Positions 16,573-25,325 of a DNA stretch of 64,000 nucleotides are shown one piece after another (positions within the stretch are counted from its first letter, which is position 1; every line of letters begins with the position of its first letter). A model generated the notes under the pieces. That model ran no database searches, was not told the origin of the DNA, and was given only the letters and a program-made list of their open reading frames with translations. This DNA is from Streptococcus oralis. GTDB lineage: Bacteria > Bacillota > Bacilli > Lactobacillales > Streptococcaceae. Both the position numbers and the translations under genes were made by a program. Location of the stretch: the NCBI RefSeq assembly GCF_001983955.1, contig NZ_CP019562.1, positions 1,869,501 to 1,933,500 of the forward strand, in the 5' to 3' direction.

Positions 16573-17952
16573 TTATCCGATAGTGATATCTGCTTTCATA
16601 TAGTGAATCGTATCTTTCTTGTCTGGCTGGTATTCTGCTACACTGACCAGTAGTGTCAAGGGACCAATACGGCCGATAAACATCAGCAACATAACGATGC
16701 TGAGGGCTATCTTGCCTAGCTCTGGTGTTAAATTTGCCGTCACCCCAACTGTCGCAAGGGCTGAAATGGTCTCAAACATGAGGTAAATAAAACGCGGATT
16801 TCCCTCTGCTGTTATCCCTAGCAGGATCAAGCCCAGCAAGAATGTTAGCAAGAAGATAATAAAGACACTGAAAGATTTTTGCACGGTTCGGGGTTCAATG
16901 GTCCTCCGAGCCACATTGGCATGAGGCAAGCCCAATAGTTCGCTACGAGCAAAGACCAATAAGACAAAGAAGGTCGTAATCTTGAGCCCCCCTGCTGTCC
17001 CTCCAGGTGCCCCGCCCAGAAACATCTGTAGGATGTAGATCAGTAAGGTAACTGGTCGAGCCTGAGTGTAGTCAATGGAAGCAAAGCCTGCCGTTCTCAT
17101 GCTGACGGTCTGGAAGAAACTAACCAGCAATTTTTCTGGAGCGCTGAGATTTCCAATCGTTCTAGGATTGTTCCACTCGATGAACAAAGTCGATACGGTT
17201 CCAAAGAGTAAAATTCCCGCCGTTAAAAAGAGAACCAACTTGGTATGGAAACGCAGGCGACGTTTTTTCTTTTTCCCAAACTGGGTCGCTAGGTCAAACC
17301 AGACCATAAATCCTAGACCACCCGTGATAATCAAACCCGCAATCACTAGATTGATCAAGGGGTCCGTTTGAAAAACTAGCAAACTCGTACTTCCAAAATT
17401 ATCAAATCCAGCATTACAGAAAGCGGAAATAGCCAAAAAGATAGAGGTTAACAGTCCTCGGCCCCAGCCAAATTCCGGAATAAATCGAAAACTCAGGAGA
17501 AAGGCACCGATCCCTTCTACCAGAAAAGTCGTCAGAAAGATCGAGCGAATAAAGTCCTTTAAAGACTGGGTTTCTCCATAACTGAAACTTTCTTGAATGG
17601 TCTCCCGGCCACGAAGACTGAGCTTTTGCTTGCCTTGGATATAAAAGATTCCGATAAAGGTCATGAGCCCCAAACCGCCAATCTGGATCAAGAGCATACA
17701 GATCAACTGGCCCCACATATTGTAAGTAGAGGCTACCGGCTGGGTGAAGAGCCCTGTCACACAGACCATGGACACCGTTGTAAAGAGATGATCAAAGTAG
17801 GCCGCTTGTGACGTTTCTGATTGCACAAAGGGGAGGCTTAAAAGGAGCGAGCCCAAGAAGATTACTAGGGCAAAACTTAAAAAGATGCGACGGGCTGGCG
17901 ATAAACGAGCCAGATTCGTTTTGATTTTTTCCAAAAAAGATTTGAATAACAT
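16573..17952 (-). CDS. trkH: Potassium uptake channel subunit TrkH/KtrB
   Basis: This 459-residue membrane protein has about ten hydrophobic segments with the four degenerate pore loops of the Trk/Ktr family (e.g. VCVTGLFT, ISAFCNAGFDNFG, SMRTAGFAS, ALATVGVTANLT). It forms the K+-conducting dimer controlled by the RCK ring of TrkA. A nucleoside phosphorylase gene ends 33 bp upstream on the same strand, so the three may share one promoter. Confidence 0.92.
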   Translation of the reverse strand: MLFKSFLEKIKTNLARLSPARRIFLSFALVIFLGSLLLSLPFVQSETSQAAYFDHLFTTVSMVCVTGLFTQPVASTYNMWGQLICMLLIQIGGLGLMTFIGIFYIQGKQKLSLRGRETIQESFSYGETQSLKDFIRSIFLTTFLVEGIGAFLLSFRFIPEFGWGRGLLTSIFLAISAFCNAGFDNFGSTSLLVFQTDPLINLVIAGLIITGGLGFMVWFDLATQFGKKKKRRLRFHTKLVLFLTAGILLFGTVSTLFIEWNNPRTIGNLSAPEKLLVSFFQTVSMRTAGFASIDYTQARPVTLLIYILQMFLGGAPGGTAGGLKITTFFVLLVFARSELLGLPHANVARRTIEPRTVQKSFSVFIIFLLTFLLGLILLGITAEGNPRFIYLMFETISALATVGVTANLTPELGKIALSIVMLLMFIGRIGPLTLLVSVAEYQPDKKDTIHYMKADITIG

Positions 17953-17985
17953 AGCTACATTCTACCATAAAAACAGTCAGAACAC

Positions 17986-18750
17986 TCACATGTAGTGCAC
18001 AATGGCAAGACAGAGTTCGAGTGCCTTGTCAAAAGCTTCAGAACCCCAGTCACGACTGTCGTAGTTGTCTAGATCCGCCAAGGAATCTGCGGTAAAGAGC
18101 AGTTCTCCCCAGACAACCCCACGTAGCTGAGCTACTGCCGCAAGAGCCGAACACTCCATCTCCACAACAGCACAGCCTTCTTCCTTACGATAAGCAACCT
18201 TTTCAGCCGTCTCTCGGTAAAAACCATCTGTCGTCCAGGTCATAACTTCCTCATAAGGAATGCCTATTTGCTCCAAGATTTGCTCAATGGCAGAGACAGC
18301 CTCAATCTGCATCTCCATATAACGAGAAGGTGCTGCATAATGGTAGCTAGTTCCCTCATCTCGCAAAGCGCGAACAGGGACGAGAAAGGCATTCTCCTCT
18401 ATATCGGCTAGAACTCCACAGGTTCCAGTGGAAATGATTTGCTCCACACCATAGCCAATCAACCAATCCATAAACTGGGCCGCTGGGGCAGAGCCTACGG
18501 GCGCCTGGGCTAGACAAATCTCCTCACCCTTGTAGTTGAGGACGTAGACTGGATAAGTCTTGGTGGCCGAAACGAACTCACCAACACAATCCGCCCCTAC
18601 TTCCTGAGCATAACGGTCGATTTCCTCCTCCAAAAATGCATAGATGCACTTCTTTGGCAACTTTAAGTCCAATCCCTCATGTGTTGGCATAAGGACCGCC
18701 TGGGGGTTGTCGTCAAACTCTAAAATGGGAATCGCATGTTTCTGAATCAT
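17986..18750 (-). CDS. Nucleoside phosphorylase (PNP/UDP family)
   Basis: The 254-residue protein shows the family pattern IISTGTCGVL (phosphate site), then the nucleoside-binding VVEMECSALAAVA and the late FTADSL. It should split purine or pyrimidine ribonucleosides with phosphate; the substrate cannot be told from sequence alone. AGGAGG precedes the start. It heads the trkH-trkA group. Confidence 0.85.
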   Translation of the reverse strand: MIQKHAIPILEFDDNPQAVLMPTHEGLDLKLPKKCIYAFLEEEIDRYAQEVGADCVGEFVSATKTYPVYVLNYKGEEICLAQAPVGSAPAAQFMDWLIGYGVEQIISTGTCGVLADIEENAFLVPVRALRDEGTSYHYAAPSRYMEMQIEAVSAIEQILEQIGIPYEEVMTWTTDGFYRETAEKVAYRKEEGCAVVEMECSALAAVAQLRGVVWGELLFTADSLADLDNYDSRDWGSEAFDKALELCLAIVHYM

Positions 18751-18775
18751 AGCCCACCTCCTGTAATTTTGTACT

Positions 18776-18803
18776 ATTGTATCAAAAGCTGACGGAGTGT
18801 CAA
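18776..18803 (-). promoter_or_regulatory. Promoter of the phosphorylase-trkH-trkA group
   Basis: TTGACA (18798-18803), a 16-bp spacer and TACAAT (18776-18781) on the minus strand lie 26 bp before the start. Confidence 0.75.
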
Positions 18804-19034
18804 GGAGTTGTCTTTATCAGTCCAGAAATCTCCTCTTCCATACACTTGAGAAATCGTTGCACCGCTGGAGAAGTCGGTTTCTGTTTTGGCAAAGTGATTG
18901 AGGACTATCACCAAAATACCAAATTCAATAATAAAAAAGCACGAATCTGCATCAGGTAATGTATACCCTTTTATATTATCTTGTACAAGAAGCCAAACCA
19001 ATAGAATCTAGCCTCCATTTTGTCTAGGCCTACT
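18804..19034 (-). other. Gap with a possible decayed reading frame
   Basis: A 75-codon minus-strand frame (19001-18774) reads SGATISQVYGRGDFWTDKD near its end. It has no clear ribosome site and runs through the phosphorylase promoter, so it is at best a remnant. Nothing else is recognised. Confidence 0.25.
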
Positions 19035-19658
19035 CTATTTCCACAAACCACCTAAAATCTGTTTTTCTAATAAGTCTAAGTCTTCCTCTTTTATTTCTCC
19101 ATTATCGCTAACGATATAAAGCTGAGCGAAGTAAGCCAACAATGGACCAACACAAATACGAACCATTTGAGGACTCGTTAACTCTGGATTTACACGTGGA
19201 TCTGCTAGCAATTCCTTATGAAGTACTCGAAGTTTATCTTGAATAGCATTCCAGATAAAAATCTGTTCATTTTTTAGTTTTTTATTTGAAAAACTCTCCT
19301 GCAGAATGATTTTCATCAAAGCACGATTTTTTTTGAGATAGCTCATACGATCATGGACGAGATAACGAACCCTCTCTTCTGTCGTTTCAAAAGCTAAGAG
19401 TTCCTCAAAAAAACTACCGAAAATGCCTGGGACTACAGGATGTAAAATAGCCGTCAGTAAATCATCCTTCGTCTTAAAATACTTAAACAAAGTTGCCTGG
19501 CTTAGTCCAGCACGCTCAGCTATGTGAAGAGTTGAGGTCCCATGGTAACTCCTGGTTGATATGAGATCCACTGCTGCCTGCATGATTTTTTTCTTTCCTT
19601 GAGGGTAATTCGCTTCTTCTAAGTAATCTTCAAACGATTCAAAAACAGTCTTATCCAT
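19035..19658 (-). CDS. TetR-family repressor of the adjacent ABC exporter
   Basis: This 207-residue protein has a TetR N-terminal helix-turn-helix (about 24-70: ERAGLSQATLFKYFKTKDDLL) and a divergent ligand-binding C-terminus. It is the third gene of an ATPase-permease-regulator operon, and two palindromes typical of TetR operators sit at the operon promoter (21513-21570), so autoregulation is likely. The inducer is unknown. Confidence 0.88.
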   Translation of the reverse strand: MDKTVFESFEDYLEEANYPQGKKKIMQAAVDLISTRSYHGTSTLHIAERAGLSQATLFKYFKTKDDLLTAILHPVVPGIFGSFFEELLAFETTEERVRYLVHDRMSYLKKNRALMKIILQESFSNKKLKNEQIFIWNAIQDKLRVLHKELLADPRVNPELTSPQMVRICVGPLLAYFAQLYIVSDNGEIKEEDLDLLEKQILGGLWK

Positions 19659-19697
19659 CTAATCTTCACACCTTTTTAGCATTATTTATGTTGATTT

Positions 19698-20780
19698 CTA
19701 AACTTTACGATAACGACGCAATCCAACAATATTAAGAATTGTTAAAATGATCAAGAAAATCATTAAAACACCAAGATTTGGCAAAATATCACCAAGATTG
19801 TGTCCGTAAAGAATAATCTGGCTTATTGCATCACCAGAATAGGTTAATGGCAAAAATTTCCCCACAGTTGGAGCCCATTCTCCCATGGATGACAATGGAA
19901 TAATCCCTGAGAAAAAGAGTTGAGGCATAATCACGAGAGGAATAAATTGCATCATTTGGAATTCTGATTTTGCTAGAGTAGACAAGAAAATTCCAAAAGC
20001 TAGTGCTACAAGAGCCAGTACCACATTAACTATTATAACATTTAAAATACTTCCTACAACTTCTACATCTAGTAGCCAAATTGCTGCTAAGACGACAACT
20101 GCCGTTTGAAAAATCGCAATAATACCGTAAGACAACATATAGCCATAGACGATTTCAGATCGTTTCACTGGTGTTGCTAACAAACGTTCTAGTGTTCCAC
20201 TGGTGCGCTCTTTCAAAAGCGCCATACCTGAAATCAAAAAGACAAAGAAGAAAACTACAAAACCTATCAAAACCGGAATCATACTGGTAAAGAAGCTTGT
20301 ATTTTCATCTCCATACTGATAAGACTCCTTGATTTCTGGTGTTTTTGCGTCCGAGTCCAATTGTGGAAGAGCTTGTTTGACACGAGATAGTAACTGATCG
20401 GTGCCTTCACTGGCGATACTTGTTCGTAACACTTGTCGTATCATAGATGTCTTGGAGGCATCTGTATTTGCGTAGTCGACCTGATACTCACCGTCTTTAT
20501 AAGAAATCACAGCATCGACTTTTTCATTTGCTAGCGCTTCTTTGGCCTGATCTAAGTCTTGATAAGTCTCGATGTCCACATGATCAAGCTCATCCATTTT
20601 CGTTACCAAACCAGTTGGTAGATCTTGTGTCGCTAACTTGACATTCACGGTTGTACTAGCTGAAAACATGAGGTTCATCAACCACATGATAAAAACAGGT
20701 GCTATAAACATCAGGGCTAGAGTTCGTTTGTCACGAAGTAATTCTTTGATGACTTTTTTTGCAATCGCTATTGTTCTCAT
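19698..20780 (-). CDS. ABC-2 type export permease
   Basis: The 360-residue protein has one N-terminal TM (about 22-42), a long extracytoplasmic domain (45-175) and about five C-terminal TMs with LLKERTSGTLERLLATPVKR, the signature coupling region of ABC-2 exporters. The ATG at 20780 follows GAAGGTGAG by 5 bp; an in-frame GTG 9 bp upstream overlaps the ATPase stop. It should pair with the ATPase to export a drug or lipid-like compound. Confidence 0.88.
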   Translation of the reverse strand: MRTIAIAKKVIKELLRDKRTLALMFIAPVFIMWLMNLMFSASTTVNVKLATQDLPTGLVTKMDELDHVDIETYQDLDQAKEALANEKVDAVISYKDGEYQVDYANTDASKTSMIRQVLRTSIASEGTDQLLSRVKQALPQLDSDAKTPEIKESYQYGDENTSFFTSMIPVLIGFVVFFFVFLISGMALLKERTSGTLERLLATPVKRSEIVYGYMLSYGIIAIFQTAVVVLAAIWLLDVEVVGSILNVIIVNVVLALVALAFGIFLSTLAKSEFQMMQFIPLVIMPQLFFSGIIPLSSMGEWAPTVGKFLPLTYSGDAISQIILYGHNLGDILPNLGVLMIFLIILTILNIVGLRRYRKV

Positions 20781-20781
20781 T

Positions 20782-21498
20782 TTACTCACCTTCTGCTTTT
20801 AAAAATACTTCTTCAATACTTGAAGCTTGATAACTTTCTTTTAAGTGTTGCGGTGTATCAAAAGCAATGATTTTTCCGCCTAATAATAAGCTGACCTTAT
20901 CCGTCAACTCTGCTTCATCCATAACATGGGTAGTAACTAATATCCCAACCCCTTTGTCTCTAAGCGCGAATAATTCTTTCCAGATTTTCTTTCGAAGAGA
21001 AGGGTCGATTCCAACTGTCGGTTCGTCCAAAATCAAGAGTTGAGGATTTCCTAAAAGCGCGATAGCCAGTGACAAACGCCGTTTCATTCCTCCAGAATAA
21101 CCAGATACCGCCTTGTTTAAGTAGTCTGTCAGATCTACTACTTGAGCTATATAAGCAATTTCCGCCTTTAGGTCTTTTTTAGAAAGCCCCTTTAGCTGAC
21201 CAAAAAATTCCAGATTTTCTTGGCCTGACAAGGACTCGTATAAAGCATCTGATTGGGCCATATAGCCAATATCTCCTAAAATATGGCGATTGGGCATAGT
21301 GTGATTTAACACTAAAGCTACGCCTCCATCAGCCTTTTCCATTCCTAACGTAGTCTTAATCATAGTTGATTTACCAGCACCAGACGGACCAATTAATCCT
21401 ATAATTTCTCCTGGCTGCAATTCAAAGCTGACATGATTCAGAACTATTTGATGGTCAAAAGATTTTACTAAATCTTGTAAATGTAGTAATGTTTTCAT
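20782..21498 (-). CDS. ABC exporter ATP-binding subunit
   Basis: The 238-residue ATPase has Walker A GPSGAGKST (residues about 37-45), Q-loop YMAQSDALYES, signature SGGMKRR, Walker B LLILDEPTVGID and H-loop THVMDEAE. It is the first gene of the exporter operon and is preceded by AGGAGG. Its promoter is covered by a palindromic operator. Confidence 0.92.
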   Translation of the reverse strand: MKTLLHLQDLVKSFDHQIVLNHVSFELQPGEIIGLIGPSGAGKSTMIKTTLGMEKADGGVALVLNHTMPNRHILGDIGYMAQSDALYESLSGQENLEFFGQLKGLSKKDLKAEIAYIAQVVDLTDYLNKAVSGYSGGMKRRLSLAIALLGNPQLLILDEPTVGIDPSLRKKIWKELFALRDKGVGILVTTHVMDEAELTDKVSLLLGGKIIAFDTPQHLKESYQASSIEEVFLKAEGE

Positions 21499-21512
21499 TT
21501 ACTTCCTCCTTG

Positions 21513-21528
21513 GTGAGTTAATACTCAC
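21513..21528. promoter_or_regulatory. TetR operator O2
   Basis: GTGAGTTAATACTCAC has 6-bp arms and lies between the start point and the ribosome site of the exporter operon. It shares GTGAGT/ACTCAC arms with O1. Confidence 0.75.
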
Positions 21529-21547
21529 TTTTTAAATCACCGAAGCT

Positions 21548-21576
21548 ATTATAGTGAGTAATCACTCACTTGTCAA
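21548..21576 (-). promoter_or_regulatory. ABC exporter operon promoter
   Basis: On the minus strand TTGACA (21571-21576), a 17-bp spacer and TATAAT (21548-21553) match consensus exactly. A strong promoter like this would need the repressor to keep it silent. Confidence 0.9.
21553..21570. promoter_or_regulatory. TetR operator O1, filling the promoter spacer
   Basis: AGTGAGTAATCACTCACT has 7-bp arms and occupies the bases between -35 and -10, so bound repressor would exclude RNA polymerase. Confidence 0.8.
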
Positions 21577-21890
21577 GAGAAAGGGTTAAATTCTTTAAAA
21601 AAATAAAACACCAGATTCGTATCTGATGTTTATAATGCACATGTCTTATTTCTAAAAATGTTTTTGAACTTCCTCTCTATACTCCGAAATGGTCTTTCCT
21701 GCCCACTTTTTAAAGGCCTATTCTTCCTCTACTTTTCTCAGCCAATCCAACCATCGTCATTGCTATCGCAACTCTAATAACCTTAGCAATGGAAATCCAT
21801 TTCACGCATTTTTATATAACCCGAACCAAGAAGTTCTCAAGTCCTGATTGGAAGTTATTTTAGCTACAATCCATCTCTCAAGCACAAAAA
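21577..21890. other. Gap between exporter promoter and lipoprotein terminator
   Basis: A terminator-like hairpin (21607-21630, 10-bp stem) is present. On the minus strand the bases 21717-21652 read FKKWAGKTISEYREEV and end at a stop, resembling the last residues of an AraC-type regulator. No upstream part is left, so this is a possible gene remnant. Nothing else is recognised. Confidence 0.35.
21607..21630 (-). terminator. Terminator-like hairpin upstream of the exporter operon
   Basis: On the minus strand a 10-bp stem (AACATCAGAT / ATCTGGTGTT) with loop ACGA is followed by TTTATTTTTTT. It may belong to the AraC-like remnant. Confidence 0.6.
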
Positions 21891-21918
21891 CTCTCCCTTC
21901 TCTTTCGAGAAAGGAGAT
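21891..21918 (-). terminator. Terminator of the carbohydrate-binding lipoprotein gene
   Basis: On the minus strand a 12-bp stem (with one mismatch) closes a GAAA loop and is followed by TTTTT, just after the stop at 21924. Confidence 0.8.
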
Positions 21919-21923
21919 TCTTT

Positions 21924-23159
21924 TTATCCTTGTCCGCCAGGGGCTGGACCTTCGCCTTGAGGGCCTCCATTTGGTCCTCCGCCACCAGGCATAGAGTTGA
22001 CAATTTCCGTTTGTTTTTCACCATTGAGATAGATATCTCCACCTGTGTAGGTCGCTGTTCCATCAAAGTCAAAACCTGTTTGACCAGTCATTTTAATGGT
22101 TCCGCCTGTGACTGTGATATTGCCGTTCGAGTCGATTGGGTCTGTGTCCCCTTGGCCGACTTCTACTGTCAGGTTCCCACCGTTCATGGTGAAGAAGATT
22201 TCACTCTGTTGGGCGTTTTTATTAGCTGCGTTGACTCCATCATCTGTCGAATAGATGCTAATGTCCCCACCGTTGATAGTGATTGACTTACCTTCAAGTC
22301 CTTCTGTCGAATTCTTGACGGTGTAGGTACCACTATCGATAACCAAACCACCTGATGCGTGGATGCCATCATCTCCTGCTGTGACGGTGATGTTGTTGTT
22401 GGATAGGTACATGGTTCCGACTGAAGTATCCTCGTCATTGTCCACCTTTAGGCCATCTTCCTTGGCATCGATAGTCATGGTCGTACCAGTGATGTTGAGT
22501 TCATCATTGACATTAAAGGCATCGCCAATTGCTGTGATGTTATAGGTTCCACCCGTGATGTGGAGGGTGTCGTTGGCCTTGATACCGTTGTTCTTCTTGC
22601 CATCTACATTGAGAGTTCCTTTCCCGTTGATGGTCAAATCCACCTTAGAAAAGAGAGCTGCGTCTGCTTTTTCGTCGCTGTTAGAGCTTGAGTCAGAGAG
22701 ACTGTTGGTGGTTCCCTCTGCTAGAGTCAAGTAGACATGGCCAGCTGATGTCGCAGATATCGCTGCATTGGTATTGGTCATGGTCGCACCTTTTAGGACT
22801 AGATGAACATCTGCCGACTTATCTGCCTCGATCTTGATCTGCACTCCGTCAGACTGACCTGAAATCACATAGGTTCCAGATTTTGTGATGGTCACTGTTG
22901 ATTCAGAGACTGTCACCCCATCTCCAGAGACGTTTGCTGATGAGCCAGATAACTCAATCTTAGAAGCTGTGCTTTCGTCATAAGAGGTATCATTGTCCTT
23001 CTCTGTAAAATAGGATGATTGGTTTGTCTTTGTCGCAGTTGTTGTGGCACTATTTGTCGTTGCATTGGTATTGGATGTAGTTGTTGACTGGGAACATGCT
23101 GCCATCAGCACCATTGCCGTTAAACTCGTTGCGACTAGGGTCCATTTTTTTGATTTCAT
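21924..23159 (-). CDS. Carbohydrate-binding-domain lipoprotein (Cthe_2159 type)
   Basis: The 411-residue protein has a lipoprotein signal (MKSKKWTLVATSLTAMVLM, then AAC, Cys at 22), a Ser/Thr-rich linker (22-60), and a right-handed beta-helix-like body of repeated TITGGTYNITA / DDGIHASGGLVIDSGTY / VTGGTIKMTGQTG units. Its C-terminus is rich in Gly and Pro (MPGGGGPNGG). This pattern belongs to the Cthe_2159 family of cell-surface polygalacturonate/carbohydrate-binding proteins. It is a single gene with its own terminator. Ligand unknown. Confidence 0.82.
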   Translation of the reverse strand: MKSKKWTLVATSLTAMVLMAACSQSTTTSNTNATTNSATTTATKTNQSSYFTEKDNDTSYDESTASKIELSGSSANVSGDGVTVSESTVTITKSGTYVISGQSDGVQIKIEADKSADVHLVLKGATMTNTNAAISATSAGHVYLTLAEGTTNSLSDSSSNSDEKADAALFSKVDLTINGKGTLNVDGKKNNGIKANDTLHITGGTYNITAIGDAFNVNDELNITGTTMTIDAKEDGLKVDNDEDTSVGTMYLSNNNITVTAGDDGIHASGGLVIDSGTYTVKNSTEGLEGKSITINGGDISIYSTDDGVNAANKNAQQSEIFFTMNGGNLTVEVGQGDTDPIDSNGNITVTGGTIKMTGQTGFDFDGTATYTGGDIYLNGEKQTEIVNSMPGGGGPNGGPQGEGPAPGGQG

Positions 23160-23434
23160 ACCTTTTTCATCTCCTTCGTATGATATAGCTAGACAGTCTA
23201 CAGAAGATTCCTGAAACGAAACTAAAACTTTTCTGAAAGTTTCCTTAAATTCAGTTTCGCTTAGTATTCTTTTGAAAGGGCTACTAGAAACAATTTGAGA
23301 GTACTAAAATGCATTTAATAGTTTTTAAAAGCAACATCCCCAAGTGCGATGTCACTCTAACCCAAAAAGCAAAAAAAGAAAAATCTATAAGACTAAGATA
23401 AAGATTATAAAAAGAACAGCCCAAGCTGTTCTTT
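23160..23434. other. Upstream region of the lipoprotein gene
   Basis: A ribosome site GAAGGAG precedes the ATG. Further up, on the minus strand, TTTAAG-N5-TTTCAG (near 23230-23250) resembles a degenerate CiaR direct repeat, and GTTTCGTTTCAGG lies nearer the start. No convincing -10/-35 pair was found. The rest shows nothing recognisable. Confidence 0.3.
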
Positions 23435-23435
23435 T
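23410..23435 (-). terminator. Terminator of the acetyltransferase gene
   Basis: An 11-bp perfect stem (AAAAGAACAGC / GCTGTTCTTTT) with loop CCAA, flanked by A and T runs, sits at the acetyltransferase stop and could work in both directions. Confidence 0.8.
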
Positions 23436-23998
23436 TAGTTTTCTTTTACAGGGATTTCCTTGATAACACGCGCAGGATTGCCAGCTAGGACGACATTGTC
23501 TCCAAAGGACTTGGTGATCACGGCCCCTGCTCCTGCAACGACGTTATTTCCCAGTGTCACTCCAGGAAGGACAATGACGCCACCTCCAGCCCAGAAATTA
23601 TCTCCAATGGTGATGGGCTTGCCATATTCGACCCCTGAATTGCGTTCATGTGGATCCAGTGGATGGAGTGGGGTTAAAAACTGACAGTTGGGGCCAAGCA
23701 TAGCGTTGTTCCCAATGCGAATCGGACAAACATCCAGCATAGTCAAGTTCCAATTAGAATAAAAATTTTCCCCTAGATGAATATTGACCCCATAATCGAC
23801 CACCAAGCGTGGATTGACATAGAGATTTTGCCCAGTTGAGCCAAACCAAGTCTTGATAATATCCGCTCCCTTCAAGGGTTCTTCTTCCTTGTTAAAGGCA
23901 GCCTGTTTTTGGCGAGAAGCCTGCGCCAAGGTCCGTAATTCAGGATCCGACGGACGGTAAGGCTCCCCTGCTATCATTTTCTGGTATTCGCTAGCCAT
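23435..23998 (-). CDS. Maltose/galactoside O-acetyltransferase family protein
   Basis: The 187-residue protein has an N-terminal Mac domain (SEYQKMIAGEPYRPSDPEL) and left-handed beta-helix hexapeptide repeats (IRIGNNAMLGPN, ITIGDNFWAGGGVIVLPGVTLGNN, AGAVI). The catalytic His is in FLTPLHPLDPHERNSG. It should transfer acetyl from acetyl-CoA to a sugar; the real acceptor is unknown. Size is normal for LacA/Maa. It stands alone, with its own terminator. Confidence 0.87.
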   Translation of the reverse strand: MASEYQKMIAGEPYRPSDPELRTLAQASRQKQAAFNKEEEPLKGADIIKTWFGSTGQNLYVNPRLVVDYGVNIHLGENFYSNWNLTMLDVCPIRIGNNAMLGPNCQFLTPLHPLDPHERNSGVEYGKPITIGDNFWAGGGVIVLPGVTLGNNVVAGAGAVITKSFGDNVVLAGNPARVIKEIPVKEN

Positions 23999-24113
23999 CT
24001 TATCACCTCACACTTAATTTGGACCCATCATATCAAAAAGCCTTTGAAAGGTCAAGAATAGCCTGCTTTCTAGACTCTCGAAACTAATTCCCTCCCAACT
24101 CAAAACAACTTGC

Positions 24114-24142
24114 TTGACAAAAGATTAACTTCATGGTTTAAT
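24114..24142 (+). promoter_or_regulatory. Rhodanese promoter
   Basis: TTGACA (24114-24119), a 17-bp spacer and TTTAAT (24137-24142) lie upstream of the first rhodanese. The last bases overlap the palindromic operator. Confidence 0.75.
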
Positions 24143-24161
24143 ATACCCCATAAGGGTATAT
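24141..24161. promoter_or_regulatory. CsoR/CstR-type operator
   Basis: ATATACCCC-ATAA-GGGTATAT is a palindrome of the TACCCC...GGGTA type bound by CsoR-family tetramers. It overlaps the transcription start of the rhodanese gene, and a CsoR-family gene lies about 1.2 kb downstream. Confidence 0.75.
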
Positions 24162-24173
24162 GTGGAGGTGCCT

Positions 24174-24482
24174 ATGTTTCACTTATTATTTACAAAAATT
24201 GACAGTATTTCTACCAGCGAGTTAGAAGCTAAACTCAGAGAACCGATTCAGCTACTAGATGTTCGGACGCCTACGGAATTCCATAGAGGTCATATCAAAA
24301 ATGCCAAGAATGTCCCTCTATCCGAAATCGGATCTTATGCACCAGCGACAAAAGAAACACTCTATGTCATTTGTCACTCTGGTGTGCGAAGCAAACTAGC
24401 TGCGAAGAAGCTAAAGAAAAATGGCTACGATGTCATCAATGTTCGAGGCGGTATGAGCGCTTGGACAGGTCAGGTCATCTAG
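24174..24482 (+). CDS. Single-domain rhodanese (sulfurtransferase)
   Basis: This is a 102-residue protein with one rhodanese domain: LLDVRTPTEFHRGHIKNAKNVPL, then the catalytic loop CHSGVRS (Cys at 67) and INVRGGMSAW. It moves sulfane sulfur to acceptors such as thiols or sulfite. The ATG at 24174 follows GGAGG by 5 bp. A CstR-type operator overlaps its promoter, which points to a role in persulfide homeostasis. The frame continues after the stop into the remnant of a CoA-disulfide reductase. Confidence 0.88.
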   Translation: MFHLLFTKIDSISTSELEAKLREPIQLLDVRTPTEFHRGHIKNAKNVPLSEIGSYAPATKETLYVICHSGVRSKLAAKKLKKNGYDVINVRGGMSAWTGQVI

Positions 24483-24790
24483 AAGCATCAAATGGGCTAC
24501 GCAGCCTTGAACCTTATCGAAGGTCTGAGCGACCATATCCAACGGTGTCCGCTCGAAGACAATCTGACTAAGGGCCAAAATCCCTAGATGTGCAGATAAG
24601 TGGCGAATTTCAGGGGAGCGACCCAAGGTCGATACCATTCATATCCCCCTAAATGAACTAGGGGAGAACTTGGATGAACCAGACGCCTACATCAGCGTTT
24701 TGCGCAACTAGATCACAGAGCGTATCCTCTAGCGGCAGGATTTACCGTCCAAAACCTTGATGGTGCTTATTCACAATATAAAATGTCTAA
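24483..24790 (+). pseudogene. Remnant of a CoA-disulfide reductase with rhodanese tail
   Basis: Directly after the first rhodanese stop the same frame reads MGYAALNLIEGLSDHIQ, like the conserved 'DPVNM-G-A-N' helix of CoA-disulfide reductases. Then stops and frameshifts follow. Further on, VDTIHIPLNELGENLDE and AGFTVQNLDGAYSQYK match the start and end of the C-terminal rhodanese domain of such fusion enzymes. The flavoprotein core is missing. It indicates that a three-part persulfide locus has lost its reductase. Confidence 0.6.
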
Positions 24791-24807
24791 TCCAGAAGGA
24801 GTCGAAT

Positions 24808-25104
24808 ATGGAAACGAGTATCAGCATGGCTGACTTTTATGAAAAATATCTAAATGAAAATCTAAACCTTATCGATGTACGTGAAGTGCATGAATTCCAA
24901 GCAGGACATGCACCAGGTGCCAAAAATCTGCCTTTAAGTACCTTGGAGCAAGGTTACAAAGAACTCAAACCTGACCAGGAATATCATGTCATCTGTCAAG
25001 GTGGAGTACGCTCCGCATCTGCTTGTGAATTTCTAAGCGCCCAAGACCTCACCGTTATCAATGTAGAAGGTGGTATGAATGCTTGGCCCGGTCAAGTAGA
25101 ATAA
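24808..25104 (+). CDS. Second single-domain rhodanese
   Basis: The 98-residue protein has LIDVREVHEFQAGHAPGAKNLPL, the catalytic loop CQGGVRS and INVEGGMNAWPGQVE. The ATG at 24808 follows AGAAGGAG; upstream in-frame codons belong to the decayed reductase. It is a distinct rhodanese rather than a recent copy of the first (the loop and helices differ). It probably lies on the same transcript and under the same operator. Confidence 0.87.
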   Translation: METSISMADFYEKYLNENLNLIDVREVHEFQAGHAPGAKNLPLSTLEQGYKELKPDQEYHVICQGGVRSASACEFLSAQDLTVINVEGGMNAWPGQVE

Positions 25105-25105
25105 T

Positions 25106-25140
25106 GAAAAAACCGATTAAGTTCCTTAATCGGTTTTTTC
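25106..25140 (+). terminator. Bidirectional terminator after the rhodanese genes
   Basis: A 16-bp perfect stem (GAAAAAACCGATTAAG and its complement) with loop TTC ends in TTTTTTC, 2 bp after the stop. Confidence 0.9.
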
Positions 25141-25325
25141 ATTTCTGCAACCCACTGATATAGGGCTCGTAGCCCGTTGCTTCTAAAAAAGAAGCACATT
25201 GATGGTATCTAAAAAGAGGTTTTCTCATTAGTATTGGGGGAAATCATCCGTTTATCCGACATGATTTTTTTATCGAAATAGACTTAAATACCTTTGTCTG
25301 CATTGTTTATCAATAGCAAATTAGT

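Noticed and set aside
18774..19001. 75-codon minus-strand frame between the phosphorylase and tetR
   Set aside because: It crosses the phosphorylase promoter and lacks a ribosome site; kept only as a possible remnant in the gap entry.
24411..24638. 75-codon minus-strand frame over the rhodanese/reductase remnant
   Set aside because: The plus strand in this segment reads as a recognisable decayed reductase, which explains the bases better.
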